Source of the DNA: an uncultured Alphaproteobacteria bacterium
GTDB lineage: Bacteria; Pseudomonadota; Alphaproteobacteria; Puniceispirillales; UBA1172
Length of the DNA: 64,000 nucleotides
NCBI GenBank assembly: GCA_958431225.1
Contig: OY288107.1
Location: forward strand, 310,001-374,000
Direction: 5' to 3'
Positions within the stretch are counted from its first letter, which is position 1. Every line of letters begins with the position of its first letter. Made by a program: the position numbers and the translations under genes. Shown piece by piece: positions 1 to 8,145 of this stretch. Below the pieces are notes generated by a model, which had not been told where the DNA came from, did no database searches, and saw only the letters and a program-made list of their open reading frames with translations.

Positions 1-1063
1 CAACCGCACCAAACCCGGCGAAAGTGCCAAAACCGCAATCAGACCCCGCAATAACACGCCCCGCACCGACAATATCAACGAATCGCGCAATCCTTTGCGC
101 CACTAGTTCAGGATGCTCAACAAAATTCGTTGTCGTATCAACCACCCCCGGCACCAAAATTTTATCGTCAGGAATTTCGCCCTTGCGGTCGCGGAAGACA
201 ATCCATTCATGCGCGTGGCGGGGGTTTGAGGTTTCAAAAAGCACATAACGCGCCCGCACCCGCATCAAGGTAGAAAACACTTTATCCATATCAATATCGC
301 AGATATGCGGGCCTTCATAATTGCCCCAACAGATATGCACGCGCACCTGTTCGGGGTCAATATCGCGCAACGCATGATTCAACGCCTCAACATGGCTATT
401 GGCGATGCGGATAAATTCATCATCGCTCAAATCCGCGAAAAGCATGTGGCGCGACAACGCTAAATCGGGGCAATCAAGTTGCAGATTAAGCCCCGCCGCA
501 ACGATGGTTTCATATTCGGCTTTCATAGCATCCGCCAACGCCGCTAGATACGCATCACGGCTGGGGTAGTAATCATTTTGCAGAAAAAGCGAAATCACCC
601 CGGGGGAGGCGGCGTTCATAAACCCGCGCTTCGCCCCATGCTCTGCCATCGCCGCTTTGAGATTAGCAATATCGGCATTGAGTTCATCCTGTCCTTTTGA
701 AGCCACCGCACCTGTGCACATCGGGCGCGCATATTGGGGCGTCCCGCCATCATCCGCCAGACGTTTAAGAAAGCCCGGAAATAATTTTAGATCCCCGGGC
801 GCATTGCGCGGGCTATCGCCTGAAAATCCGGTGTAGCGGTCTTTGACATAGGTGGCATAAGATATTTTTGATGTTTCCCCGTCCGAGACGATATCAATGC
901 CCGCCTCCACCTGACGGCGCACGGTCTCGCTACACGCGGCGGCCATGCAAGCATCAAATGCCTGCGGGTCATAGGGTTTTTCGTTCTCGCGCGCGAAAAT
1001 GAAATCCACCACCTCTTGGGTGCGTGGCAGTGAGCCGACATGACTTGTTAAAATTTTAGGCAT
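1..1063 (-). CDS. MetE-like (cobalamin-independent methionine synthase C-domain family) protein, 3' end outside window
   Basis: The reading frame is open from ATG at 1063 to the left edge, so at least 354 residues are visible and the C-terminus is missing. It starts MPKILTSHVGSLPR, the usual opening of short MetE-like proteins. Zinc-ligand motifs are visible: His-x-Cys in VRVHICWGNYEG (about residues 241-243) and a late Cys in GSDCGFGTF (about 342). The family includes methionine synthase II and coenzyme M transferases that activate a thiol on zinc. It is the last visible gene of the minus-strand operon that begins at 10483, 18 nt after the bicupin gene. There is no N-terminal MetE half, so biosynthetic MetE is unlikely. 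I infer a thiol or methyl transfer step in the operon's pathway; the substrate is unknown. Confidence 0.88.
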   Translation of the reverse strand, partial: MPKILTSHVGSLPRTQEVVDFIFARENEKPYDPQAFDACMAAACSETVRRQVEAGIDIVSDGETSKISYATYVKDRYTGFSGDSPRNAPGDLKLFPGFLKRLADDGGTPQYARPMCTGAVASKGQDELNADIANLKAAMAEHGAKRGFMNAASPGVISLFLQNDYYPSRDAYLAALADAMKAEYETIVAAGLNLQLDCPDLALSRHMLFADLSDDEFIRIANSHVEALNHALRDIDPEQVRVHICWGNYEGPHICDIDMDKVFSTLMRVRARYVLFETSNPRHAHEWIVFRDRKGEIPDDKILVPGVVDTTTNFVEHPELVAQRIARFVDIVGAGRVIAGSDCGFGTFAGFGAV

Positions 1064-1081
1064 AGTTTTCCCCTTTATCTG

Positions 1082-2071
1082 TTATCGGCGTGATGGCGGT
1101 GCTGTTGCAAAATCCATAGTTGGTCCCGCTTCATCATCGGTGTTGCGCACGCGGAACAGGCTCGCCTCGCCACTCATGGAAGGGGTGAGGGTGCGCGCAA
1201 GCCCCGGCGGCACGGCGAACACATCCCCGGGGGCTAAGCTTGTCTGCCCGCCTTGCCATTTCACCGCCCAATGCCCGCGCATGACCATCAAAACTTCATG
1301 GCGGTCGGTCGTATATTTTGGCTGGGCGAGCGAGCCCTCGCGGAGCAATTCAAGGCTAAATCCCGGGCGGTCTTTGAGCATCCCATCAACATCAATCACC
1401 TTGGCAGGCTGGCGGTCGGCGAGCGCCATCATATCCCAATAGCGCGCCACAAAACGCGGCACAAATTCCTTCGTGCTGACTTTCGGGAACAGCGCCATCT
1501 GGTCTGCATCCAATGTTGGCATGGGGTCAATGCCTTCGGGTAGAGATTCGCCTTTTTTGCTGTCATAAAGCACGCCATTCATCCCAAGAATCAGCCCGTG
1601 ATGCTGTGCCTCCTCAATGACTTGCGGCGCCCAGATGACACCGCCCCCCGCATCATCCCCCCCCAGAATCGCCATAATCATTGCGTAATCGGTGCCGATA
1701 TTTTCAAAGCCGCGAAAAATCCCGGTTGGGATATTGATAACATCGCCTTCATTAAGCACCACCTCACCATCCTCACCGCTATTGCCCCAAAAAAACCGCC
1801 AGCGTCCCGATAGCACAAAAAACACCTCAGCAGTGCGATGCGTATGCAACGAATTACGGCATTTCGGCGGTTGTCCGGCGGCACCGATATTAAATCCTGT
1901 CGTTTCTTTGATATGCACGTGCTGACCCACGGCTTCTGAAACGCCGCCGCCGATGATGGTGAAATTTTCTTTTTGGTCTGACCCGGGGGTGTGGGCATCA
2001 ATAAAAGCCGTCCTGCACGGCACAAAATCACCATAGCGCACAATGCGCGATTCCATATTTTTAGCGGTCAT
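1082..2071 (-). CDS. Two-domain cupin (bicupin) protein
   Basis: A 329-residue cytoplasmic protein without a signal peptide. The first cupin domain (about residues 35-160) carries an HTHRTAE metal-binding motif followed by the second motif GDVINIPTGIFRGFEN. The second domain (about 230-320) keeps the fold signature HEVLMVMRG...APGDVFAVPPG but has fewer His ligands, so it may be structural. Cupins of this kind include dioxygenases, isomerases and sugar-binding proteins; the exact reaction cannot be read from sequence. The start codon at 2071 overlaps the stop of the upstream SnoaL-like gene (ATGA), which indicates translational coupling in the same operon. Confidence 0.85.
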   Translation of the reverse strand: MTAKNMESRIVRYGDFVPCRTAFIDAHTPGSDQKENFTIIGGGVSEAVGQHVHIKETTGFNIGAAGQPPKCRNSLHTHRTAEVFFVLSGRWRFFWGNSGEDGEVVLNEGDVINIPTGIFRGFENIGTDYAMIMAILGGDDAGGGVIWAPQVIEEAQHHGLILGMNGVLYDSKKGESLPEGIDPMPTLDADQMALFPKVSTKEFVPRFVARYWDMMALADRQPAKVIDVDGMLKDRPGFSLELLREGSLAQPKYTTDRHEVLMVMRGHWAVKWQGGQTSLAPGDVFAVPPGLARTLTPSMSGEASLFRVRNTDDEAGPTMDFATAPPSRR

Positions 2072-3072
2072 AATTTTGCCTCTCCTTCATCTGAGGTTTG
2101 CATGAGAATTTGCTTCCAGATGGCGACTTCATCATAGAGCGCGAATTCGTGGCGGATTTTCGGCTCATCACGCACCAGCGCGCCATATTCCGCATGGCAG
2201 ATGCCGAGAATATACACCTCCGCCCCAGTCGGACGACCAAAAGCCCCCCAACCTTCATGCTTGCCATGCAGTGCCCAGCGTATCGCCGCACGGGGGGGCA
2301 TCATCGCATCATCGCGCCCCATCTGATGCGCGATGGTAAATTCCGCCGATGGGAACGCCGCGCGCAGACCAATCCAAAACTTATCTACCTCACCCCAGCC
2401 TCGTGCGGTAATCTGCCCGGGATATGCGCCTTTGATGGCGCGGTCATAATCTTGTGCAATCACCGCCATATCCGCGCCCATAATGCGCGTCAGCGTGTCG
2501 GCATAGCGTTGCCCCCATTCACTATCATTGCCCTTGCCCGTGTAAGGACCGACCACATCATTCGTCGGCGTAAGCGGTTGCGTGCAATGCGCGACCCCGC
2601 CTTCGTCTTTAATGAGTTTAGCGGCGGCGTCCTTTGCTGTCCAGCCGAGCTGTTTTGCTACGCCCCCATAATCGCGGATTAGCCATTCATCGGTGATAGC
2701 ATTATTGATGGCATAGCAATCGGCAATGGCACGAAAATGCACCTTTTTGCCAGTCGGTGCGCCAAACATACTAGCACCAAGATGCGTGCCGGTGCAGTAA
2801 AGCCTATGCGAGCTCAGCATCCCTTCAGCATCATCACCGCACCAAATCACATCCTCACCCAGCAATGCGCGGTCAGGAAATTCCACCAACGTCGCCATAG
2901 TGTTAGCAATGACTTTCGCATTGCCCTGATGCACCCCAAGGGGCGTCCGCAAATACATATCCTTGCCGTAATAATCATGCAGGGTTGCGATGCCTCGGTC
3001 TTCCCAAATTTCTTTGGTGATGCCCAAGATATAATCGGGGAAATCTTTGAATTTTTGGCTAAAGCCTTTCAT
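2068..3072 (-). CDS. SnoaL-like protein with two NTF2-fold domains
   Basis: A 334-residue protein made of two SnoaL/NTF2-like domains. The first contains APTGKKVHFRAIADCYAINN followed by DEWLIRDYGGVAKQLGW; the second repeats the pattern with GRPTGAEVYILGICHAEY. SnoaL-like folds bind small hydrophobic or polar ligands and act as cyclases, isomerases or dehydratases. The start at 3072 is chosen because AAAGGA lies at a good distance; an earlier in-frame start would extend deep into the LacI gene. The gene overlaps the end of the regulator gene by 14 nt and the start of the bicupin gene by 4 nt. It looks paralogous to the divergent gene at 10624-11625. Function unknown. Confidence 0.85.
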   Translation of the reverse strand: MKGFSQKFKDFPDYILGITKEIWEDRGIATLHDYYGKDMYLRTPLGVHQGNAKVIANTMATLVEFPDRALLGEDVIWCGDDAEGMLSSHRLYCTGTHLGASMFGAPTGKKVHFRAIADCYAINNAITDEWLIRDYGGVAKQLGWTAKDAAAKLIKDEGGVAHCTQPLTPTNDVVGPYTGKGNDSEWGQRYADTLTRIMGADMAVIAQDYDRAIKGAYPGQITARGWGEVDKFWIGLRAAFPSAEFTIAHQMGRDDAMMPPRAAIRWALHGKHEGWGAFGRPTGAEVYILGICHAEYGALVRDEPKIRHEFALYDEVAIWKQILMQTSDEGEAKL

Positions 3073-4177
3073 GTTTTGTATCCTTTGCATTTTTTGGGCG
3101 TGTTGAGCCACGGACAATCAGAGGACCATCAATTTCAACCCGCCGCGCGTGGGGTGCGTGCGTCCCCTCCCCCTCAATTCCATCCCCCTCAATCCTATCA
3201 AGAAGAATATCCAAAGTTGCCATCACCATACGATTAGTCGGCTGACGCACCGTGGTTAGATTATACGCCGCCCATGCCGCCGCCGGCACATCATCATAGC
3301 CCACCACCGCAACCTGTTCAGGCACTTTTATGCCCAGCTCAAAACGCAATGTATCCATGACCGCGAACGCCATGTGGTCATTGGCAACAAAAATCGCATC
3401 GGGGGCTTGTTCTATGCCGTTGGCAAACCCCCCATTGGCAAACCCATTGGCGAACCCATTGGCAAACATAGCGCGCGTAGCTTGTTTCGCGTCTTCCATA
3501 ACGAAATTGCCCACGCCGCGACACCAGAGTTTACGCCCCGCCTTGCCCAGAGTTTCGACAAAACCAGCCTCGCGGTCGCGTTGGGTTGAGGCGCCTTCCC
3601 ACCCAGCGATATAGGCAATGCGCGTATGCCCTGTCTGCATTAAAAATTCGGCAACCTTGCCGCCGCCAGCATAATTTGCCGATGTCACCGATGATAGGCT
3701 CGCATCATCCTGCGAGCGATTGAATGAAACCACCGGCACCCCTGCCGCCGCGCAACGTTGCAACAAATCTGACGACATCGCTACCGACGCCGCGATAATG
3801 CCATCTACCTGATAATCCAGAATCTCCTCAACGACATGGCTGACATCGCCTTCGGTTTTTGAGGTCATAAACACCAGCAAATGATAGCCACGTGCTTGGA
3901 ACGCATTGGAAAGTTTTTCTACGGCTTCGGGATAAAACTGATTTTGCAGATACGCCACCACCAGCCCAATCATACGGCTTTTGCCCGAAACCACGGCACG
4001 CGCTAGTGAATTCGGGCGATACCCCATCTCCATGGCAATTTTTTGCACTTTTTCCCTAGTCCGTGCCGAAACCAACGCACCCGAACCGAAGGTGCGGCTG
4101 ACGGTTGATTGCGACACGCCCGCACGTTCTGCAACATCATTTGCCGTGATCTGAAAATGGCGTGAAGTGAGGCTCAT
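3059..4177 (-). CDS. LacI-family transcriptional regulator with internal FANG repeats
   Basis: A 372-residue LacI/GalR regulator. The N-terminal helix-turn-helix is [21 protein letters not shown], followed by the hinge [20 protein letters not shown] and a periplasmic-binding-protein-like effector domain ending ...[13 protein letters not shown]. The start at 4177 overlaps the HisD stop (ATGA). The effector domain has an unusual insertion, [17 protein letters not shown], just before the conserved [12 protein letters not shown] stretch, encoded by a 12-nt tandem repeat at 3420-3470; a 15-nt imperfect repeat lies at 3168-3197. The regulator sits in the middle of the operon and probably acts on the LacI-type operators at 10526-10595, with a substrate or intermediate of the operon as effector (inference). 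Confidence 0.93.
   Translation of the reverse strand: MSLTSRHFQITANDVAERAGVSQSTVSRTFGSGALVSARTREKVQKIAMEMGYRPNSLARAVVSGKSRMIGLVVAYLQNQFYPEAVEKLSNAFQARGYHLLVFMTSKTEGDVSHVVEEILDYQVDGIIAASVAMSSDLLQRCAAAGVPVVSFNRSQDDASLSSVTSANYAGGGKVAEFLMQTGHTRIAYIAGWEGASTQRDREAGFVETLGKAGRKLWCRGVGNFVMEDAKQATRAMFANGFANGFANGGFANGIEQAPDAIFVANDHMAFAVMDTLRFELGIKVPEQVAVVGYDDVPAAAWAAYNLTTVRQPTNRMVMATLDILLDRIEGDGIEGEGTHAPHARRVEIDGPLIVRGSTRPKNAKDTKHERL
3420..3470. repeat. 12-nt tandem repeat inside the LacI gene
   Basis: Four units (one 15 nt, three 12 nt) of TTGGCAAACCCA-type sequence on the + strand, encoding repeats of Phe-Ala-Asn-Gly on the minus strand. All copies keep the reading frame. Copy number could change by slippage and alter the effector domain. 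Confidence 0.9.
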
Positions 4178-5484
4178 TCCGCCGCCTTTCCATAAGGGAT
4201 ATTGCGCCCACCATAACGGCGCACGCGGATATTGCATTGCTCGGCGTGTCCGACAAAGCCTTCCAGCATACACAGCCGCGAGCCATATTCACCAATCATC
4301 ACCGCCGCCTCATCGCTCATGACTTTTTGATACGAATGGGTTTTGAGGAATTTACCCACCCAAAGCCCGCCAGTATAACGCCCCGCCTTTTTTGTCGGCA
4401 GTGTGTGGTTCGTGCCAATAACCTTATCGCCATTGGCAACATTCGTGCGCGCCCCCAAAAATAACGCCCCATAAGAATGCATATTTTCAAGGAACCAATC
4501 ATCGCGCTCCGTCATCACCTGCACGTGTTCATACGCCATATCATTAGCCACCTCCAGCATTTCATCATAACTATCACAGACAATCATATCGCCATAATCC
4601 GCCCAGCTTGCGCTTGCGGTTTCTTGGGTTGGTAGAATCTTTAACAGACGTTCAATTTCCGCCATAGTCGCTTCGGCTAATTTGCGCGAATTGGTAATCA
4701 TGCAGGCGGGGGAATTATAGCCATGTTCGGCTTGCCCGAGCAAATCGGTGGCACATAGTTCCGCATCCACCACCGCATCGGCGATAATCATCGTTTCCGT
4801 AGGACCAGCAAAAAGATCAATCCCCACCCGCCCATAAAGCTGACGCTTGGCTTCGGCAACAAAGGCATTGCCCGGCCCCACCAACATGTGCACCGGCTCA
4901 ATGCTCTCGGTGCCGATAGCCATCGCACCCACCGCCTGAATCCCGCCCAGCACATAAATCTCATGCGCGCCCCCCATCGCCATCGCCGCCACAATCGCCG
5001 GATGCGGTGCGCCATCCACCGGCGGGGCAGAAGCGATAATGCGCGGCACCCCGGCAACCGATGCCGTCAGCACCGACATATGCGCGCTCGCCACCATAGG
5101 AAATTTACCACCGGGCACATAACAACCCACCGATTGCACCGGGATATTCTTATGCCCGAGAATCACCCCGGGCAGGGTTTCAACCTCAATATCCACCATG
5201 CTAGCGCGTTGTTCTTCGGCAAAGCGGCGGATTTGTTTTTGGGCGAATTTAATATCTTCCATATCGCGGGCAGAAACCTTATTCATCGCCGCTTTAATCT
5301 CGCTATCGGTGAGCCGAAATTGTTGCGGCGAATAATTATCAAATTTTTCTGATAATGCACGCACCGCCCCATCGCCGCGCGCTTCAATATCTGCCAGAAT
5401 CGATTCCACCGTGGCACGTGTTTTCGCATCATCGGCGGCGATTTCTGCCGCCGCTTTGCTCCGTTTCAAAAATTCAATCGCCAT
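4174..5484 (-). CDS. Histidinol dehydrogenase (HisD) superfamily polyol/alcohol dehydrogenase
   Basis: A 436-residue NAD-dependent zinc dehydrogenase of the HisD family. Recognisable blocks are [16 protein letters not shown], the zinc motif [13 protein letters not shown], the catalytic Glu-His pair in [18 protein letters not shown], and the late His in EGFVGHAEQ. The usual HisD block QAEHD is changed to QAEHGYNSP, as in HisD paralogues such as HpsN that oxidise other hydroxy compounds to acids. No other his gene is nearby and the gene sits in a sugar-type importer operon, so histidine biosynthesis is unlikely. I infer a four-electron or two-electron oxidation of an alcohol carried in by the importer. 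SD GAGGAAAG precedes ATG at 5484; the stop overlaps the LacI start. Confidence 0.9.
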   Translation of the reverse strand: MAIEFLKRSKAAAEIAADDAKTRATVESILADIEARGDGAVRALSEKFDNYSPQQFRLTDSEIKAAMNKVSARDMEDIKFAQKQIRRFAEEQRASMVDIEVETLPGVILGHKNIPVQSVGCYVPGGKFPMVASAHMSVLTASVAGVPRIIASAPPVDGAPHPAIVAAMAMGGAHEIYVLGGIQAVGAMAIGTESIEPVHMLVGPGNAFVAEAKRQLYGRVGIDLFAGPTETMIIADAVVDAELCATDLLGQAEHGYNSPACMITNSRKLAEATMAEIERLLKILPTQETASASWADYGDMIVCDSYDEMLEVANDMAYEHVQVMTERDDWFLENMHSYGALFLGARTNVANGDKVIGTNHTLPTKKAGRYTGGLWVGKFLKTHSYQKVMSDEAAVMIGEYGSRLCMLEGFVGHAEQCNIRVRRYGGRNIPYGKAAE

Positions 5485-5501
5485 TTACTTTCCTCTATCG
5501 G

Positions 5502-6032
5502 TTATGGTTTTGGTGCAGGCGGCTGACGTTCGCCCCGGTCATAGGCTTCCCAGCCCTCACCCTTGAAAATATCAACGCCCAGCTGTGCTAGGACATAAGG
5601 AAAATCCACCATGACCCAATTATCAACAATTTTGCCATCAACGACTTTCCAGAAATCCATGTATGGAATTTCAACTTTCTTGCCTGTTGGTGCGATGCCC
5701 ATAAATTCCCCCGAATGGATAGCGTGTTGCCGCCCGAACGCCGCCCCCCATTCGCCCATGAAAAGGCGCGCCTCATCAATACAGACCTTATCCGAAAACG
5801 CCGCTTGGAATGGGCGTTGCCAATTATCTTGAAAGGCTTTGAGACCCATTTTAGTGCCGCAACCAGCATTGCCCATCCAGCGAAAACCTTCGGCAAAAAA
5901 TTGCCCAATATCATCAATCCGATGGTCGTTCAGCCCATCAGCCATAGATTCAATAACCGCGCGTGTTGCATCGGTTTTGCTCATATCGGTATCGCGGCTA
6001 AGCACCGCTTGTTCGGGTCGTGCGCCTTTCAT
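5502..6032 (-). CDS. SnoaL-like single-domain protein
   Basis: A 176-residue protein with one SnoaL/NTF2-like fold. Characteristic segments are GQFFAEGFRWMGNAG, the motif GIAPTGKKVEIPYMDFWKVVDGKIVDNWVMVDF and LAQLGVDIF. The GxxPTGKxV and DGKI.E/D.W pattern matches domain 1 of the two larger SnoaL-like proteins in this region. AAAGGA precedes the ATG at 6032, only 4 nt after the stop of the upstream permease gene, so the gene is co-transcribed with the importer. The role is unknown; family members bind small ligands and catalyse cyclisation, isomerisation or dehydration. Confidence 0.85.
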   Translation of the reverse strand: MKGARPEQAVLSRDTDMSKTDATRAVIESMADGLNDHRIDDIGQFFAEGFRWMGNAGCGTKMGLKAFQDNWQRPFQAAFSDKVCIDEARLFMGEWGAAFGRQHAIHSGEFMGIAPTGKKVEIPYMDFWKVVDGKIVDNWVMVDFPYVLAQLGVDIFKGEGWEAYDRGERQPPAPKP

Positions 6033-6036
6033 ATCA

Positions 6037-6930
6037 CTATCCTTTCACTGCCCCTTGCGTTAGCCCTGAGACAATCTGACGTTGGAAAAACAGCACCAGA
6101 ATAAATAAAGGTGCCGTCGCCGAAACCACCGCAGAAACCGCAAACATAACATTGCCTTCGGTTTGGGTGGTGCCGAGAAAACTCGCGATTTTTGGCACCA
6201 TCGTCTGATTTTCTTTTGACAACAGCATTGAGGTAACCGCGAAATCATTATAGGCAAGCAGAAAACTAAAAAGCCCCGTCGTAATCACCCCGGGCCACAT
6301 TACCGGAATAATCACATGGCGGAAGGCTTGAAATTGCGTACAGCCATCCACCTTGGCGCTTTCATCCAATTCTTTGGGGATTTTCTGAAAGAAACTATGC
6401 AGCATCCATAAGGTAAAAGGTTGATTGATTGCCACCAGAACAATCACCGTGGTCGCCAAATGCCCCCAGAGATTCCATTCAAAAAACGGCAACAAATACC
6501 CCGCAACCAGCGTAATCGGCGGCATAGCACGAAAAATCAGTGCCGTAATCAACAGCCAAAACGTATAGCGATAATTTGACCGCGACAGCGCATACCCGCC
6601 CAAAGTGCCAATCGTCAGTGATGTGCAGACAACAAAGAAACAAACCAAGGCCGTATTCACCACCGCCCGCCAGAATTCTTCCTGCACCCATGCGCCGTTA
6701 TAGGCTTCGCCGATAAACGCCCTGCCGTGTTCGGCTATGGTGCGGGGGGCGGTTAGGGCGTTCATCCAATCGGCTTTGGAAAAGAAATCGGCTTCCATTT
6801 TGAACGACCCCCACAGCGTCCAAAAAAACGGAAACGCCGCAACAATCAACCAAAGGCCAATAAATCCCCAAATCAGCATCTTTAATCCAAGCGATTGCCG
6901 CTTCCGAGCCAAAACATGTGTTGATGACAT
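6037..6930 (-). CDS. ABC importer permease, MalG type
   Basis: A 297-residue inner-membrane protein with about six membrane segments, beginning LIWGFIGLWLIVAAFPFFWTLW. The EAA loop that contacts the ATPase is seen as ELDESAKVDGCTQFQAFRHVIIPVMWPG. It is the second permease of a carbohydrate-type importer (CUT1), after the permease at 6944-7987. The short C-terminus LTQGAVKG is typical of the MalG group. Substrate unknown. Confidence 0.93.
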   Translation of the reverse strand: MSSTHVLARKRQSLGLKMLIWGFIGLWLIVAAFPFFWTLWGSFKMEADFFSKADWMNALTAPRTIAEHGRAFIGEAYNGAWVQEEFWRAVVNTALVCFFVVCTSLTIGTLGGYALSRSNYRYTFWLLITALIFRAMPPITLVAGYLLPFFEWNLWGHLATTVIVLVAINQPFTLWMLHSFFQKIPKELDESAKVDGCTQFQAFRHVIIPVMWPGVITTGLFSFLLAYNDFAVTSMLLSKENQTMVPKIASFLGTTQTEGNVMFAVSAVVSATAPLFILVLFFQRQIVSGLTQGAVKG

Positions 6931-6943
6931 AACCCGCCTCCCC

Positions 6944-7987
6944 CTAACTCTTGGCGTTGAAATCGCGCCACGTCCTGACCAAAACCGGGGCGAGCAAAAT
7001 AGACACCCCGATAATAGTCAGCACCGACGATGTAGCGGCAGAAGAAAGAAGCCGTGTTTCCCCGCCCAAATCATTAAATATAAACCACGATAATGAGGTC
7101 GCGTGCGCTTCAGAATTGAAGCCAACGATAGGCTCAAACACACGGAAATTATCCATCAACTGCATCAAAGCAACAAAGGTAATCAGCGGCATCAAATGCG
7201 GAACAATGACATAACGCACCTGTTGCCAGCGTGACGCCCCATCAATCTGCGCGCTTTCCAATGTATCTTGCGGCAGAGTCTGCAACCCCGCATAAAACAC
7301 GATGAACGAAAACGGCGCGGCGTGCCAGACGCCATAAACAATCAACATCACCCAAGTCAAACCCGTTGAGGCTTTGAGCGATAATGCCGGGTCATTAAAA
7401 ATCCACTGCAAGGCAGAGCCGATAATGCCCCGACTATCAATCATCCAAAACAGCACCAGCGAGCCAATCAAGGGCGACACAATCATCGGCAAAAGCGAAA
7501 AGAAAATCAAAACCCCCTTAAGACGCTGATGCAAAGCATTGACCCCAAGCGCAATCATCAACCCAAAAACAAGCATCAAAGGCGTCACCGAAAACGTAAA
7601 TGTCAAAGTGAACGCCATGGAACGATAAAAAGGCAGATTATTCAAATTAACAAAAAAATTGCCGATGCCTTCTGCCTTTGCCCAAGTTTCTGCGACTTCC
7701 TTGACGGCGAGATGCCCGCGATCAAAATAAATCTCAAGCCCAACAAACCGCCCCAAAGGTTCCTCATCGCGCAATGCTTGCGTGGCATCTTGGTCAATGG
7801 CGGTGGATTTCGTACAGCCAAATGGGTCGCAATTTTCCGTTTCAATCAGCACCGCCTCATGGGGTGTATGCACCGATTGCACCAGAACCGAAACAATAGG
7901 CAAGGCAATAAACAGCAACATCGCCAGTGCTGTCGGCAAAAAGAACCAAAAAAATGAACTATGTCTCATATATATTCGCGCCCACAC
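6944..7987 (-). CDS. ABC importer permease, MalF type
   Basis: A 347-residue inner-membrane permease with a first membrane segment FFLPTALAMLLFIALPIVSVLVQSV and an EAA loop around DTLESAQIDGASRWQQVRYVIVPHLMP. A large periplasmic loop (about residues 35-115) with a Cys pair ETENCDPFGCTKS follows the first segment. Two starts are possible. GTG at 7987 lies 7 nt after GGGAGG, both within the last copy of a 30-bp repeat; ATG at 7969 has only a weak ribosome site. I prefer GTG on spacing, with moderate certainty. It pairs with the downstream permease and the binding protein upstream. Confidence 0.9.
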   Translation of the reverse strand: MWARIYMRHSSFFWFFLPTALAMLLFIALPIVSVLVQSVHTPHEAVLIETENCDPFGCTKSTAIDQDATQALRDEEPLGRFVGLEIYFDRGHLAVKEVAETWAKAEGIGNFFVNLNNLPFYRSMAFTLTFTFSVTPLMLVFGLMIALGVNALHQRLKGVLIFFSLLPMIVSPLIGSLVLFWMIDSRGIIGSALQWIFNDPALSLKASTGLTWVMLIVYGVWHAAPFSFIVFYAGLQTLPQDTLESAQIDGASRWQQVRYVIVPHLMPLITFVALMQLMDNFRVFEPIVGFNSEAHATSLSWFIFNDLGGETRLLSSAATSSVLTIIGVSILLAPVLVRTWRDFNAKS

Positions 7988-8090
7988 CGCCGCGCCTCCC
8001 TATATTCGCGCCCACACCGCCGCGCCTCCCTATATTCGCGCCCACACCGCCGCGCCTCCCTATATTCGCGCCCACACCGCCGCGCCTCCC
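7971..8090. repeat. Perfect 30-bp tandem repeat, four copies
   Basis: Four identical head-to-tail 30-bp units lie between the binding-protein gene and the first permease gene. There are no spacers, so it is not a CRISPR. Read on the minus strand, each unit carries GGGAGG and, 7 nt on, GTG TGG GCG CGA ATA. The three upstream units then hit TAG, giving a five-codon minicistron; the last copy runs on into the permease frame. Confidence 0.97.
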
Positions 8091-8104
8091 TGAAGGCATC
8101 AAAA

Positions 8105-8135
8105 TGACAGGAAGGGCGAAAAACCCTCCCTGTCA
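8105..8135 (-). other. Stem-loop after the binding-protein gene
   Basis: TGACAGG and AGGG arms pair with CCCT and CCTGTCA, with one A-C mismatch and a 7-nt loop. It begins 10 nt after the binding-protein stop. On the minus strand only TTTT follows, so it is more likely a partial terminator or 3'-end protector that raises binding-protein mRNA over permease mRNA than a full terminator. Confidence 0.75.
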
Positions 8136-8145
8136 AATATGATGC

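Noticed and set aside
787-1041. A short minus-strand frame near the left edge
   Set aside because: It is a shadow of the MetE-like gene, which occupies another frame from 1063 to the window edge.
4888-5352. 154-codon + strand frame rich in His and Arg
   Set aside because: Antisense shadow of the HisD-family gene.
4174-5484. Histidinol dehydrogenase of histidine biosynthesis (hisD)
   Set aside because: No his operon neighbours, altered zinc loop, and co-transcription with an importer and SnoaL-like genes point to catabolism.
7971-8090. CRISPR-like array of 30-bp repeats
   Set aside because: The copies are directly adjacent without spacers and no cas gene is nearby.
7782-8142. Open frames on the + strand across the 30-bp repeats (repeated AHTAAPP or APTPPRLP peptides)
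   Set aside because: They are by-products of a repeat whose length is a multiple of three, overlap real minus-strand genes and lack ribosome sites.
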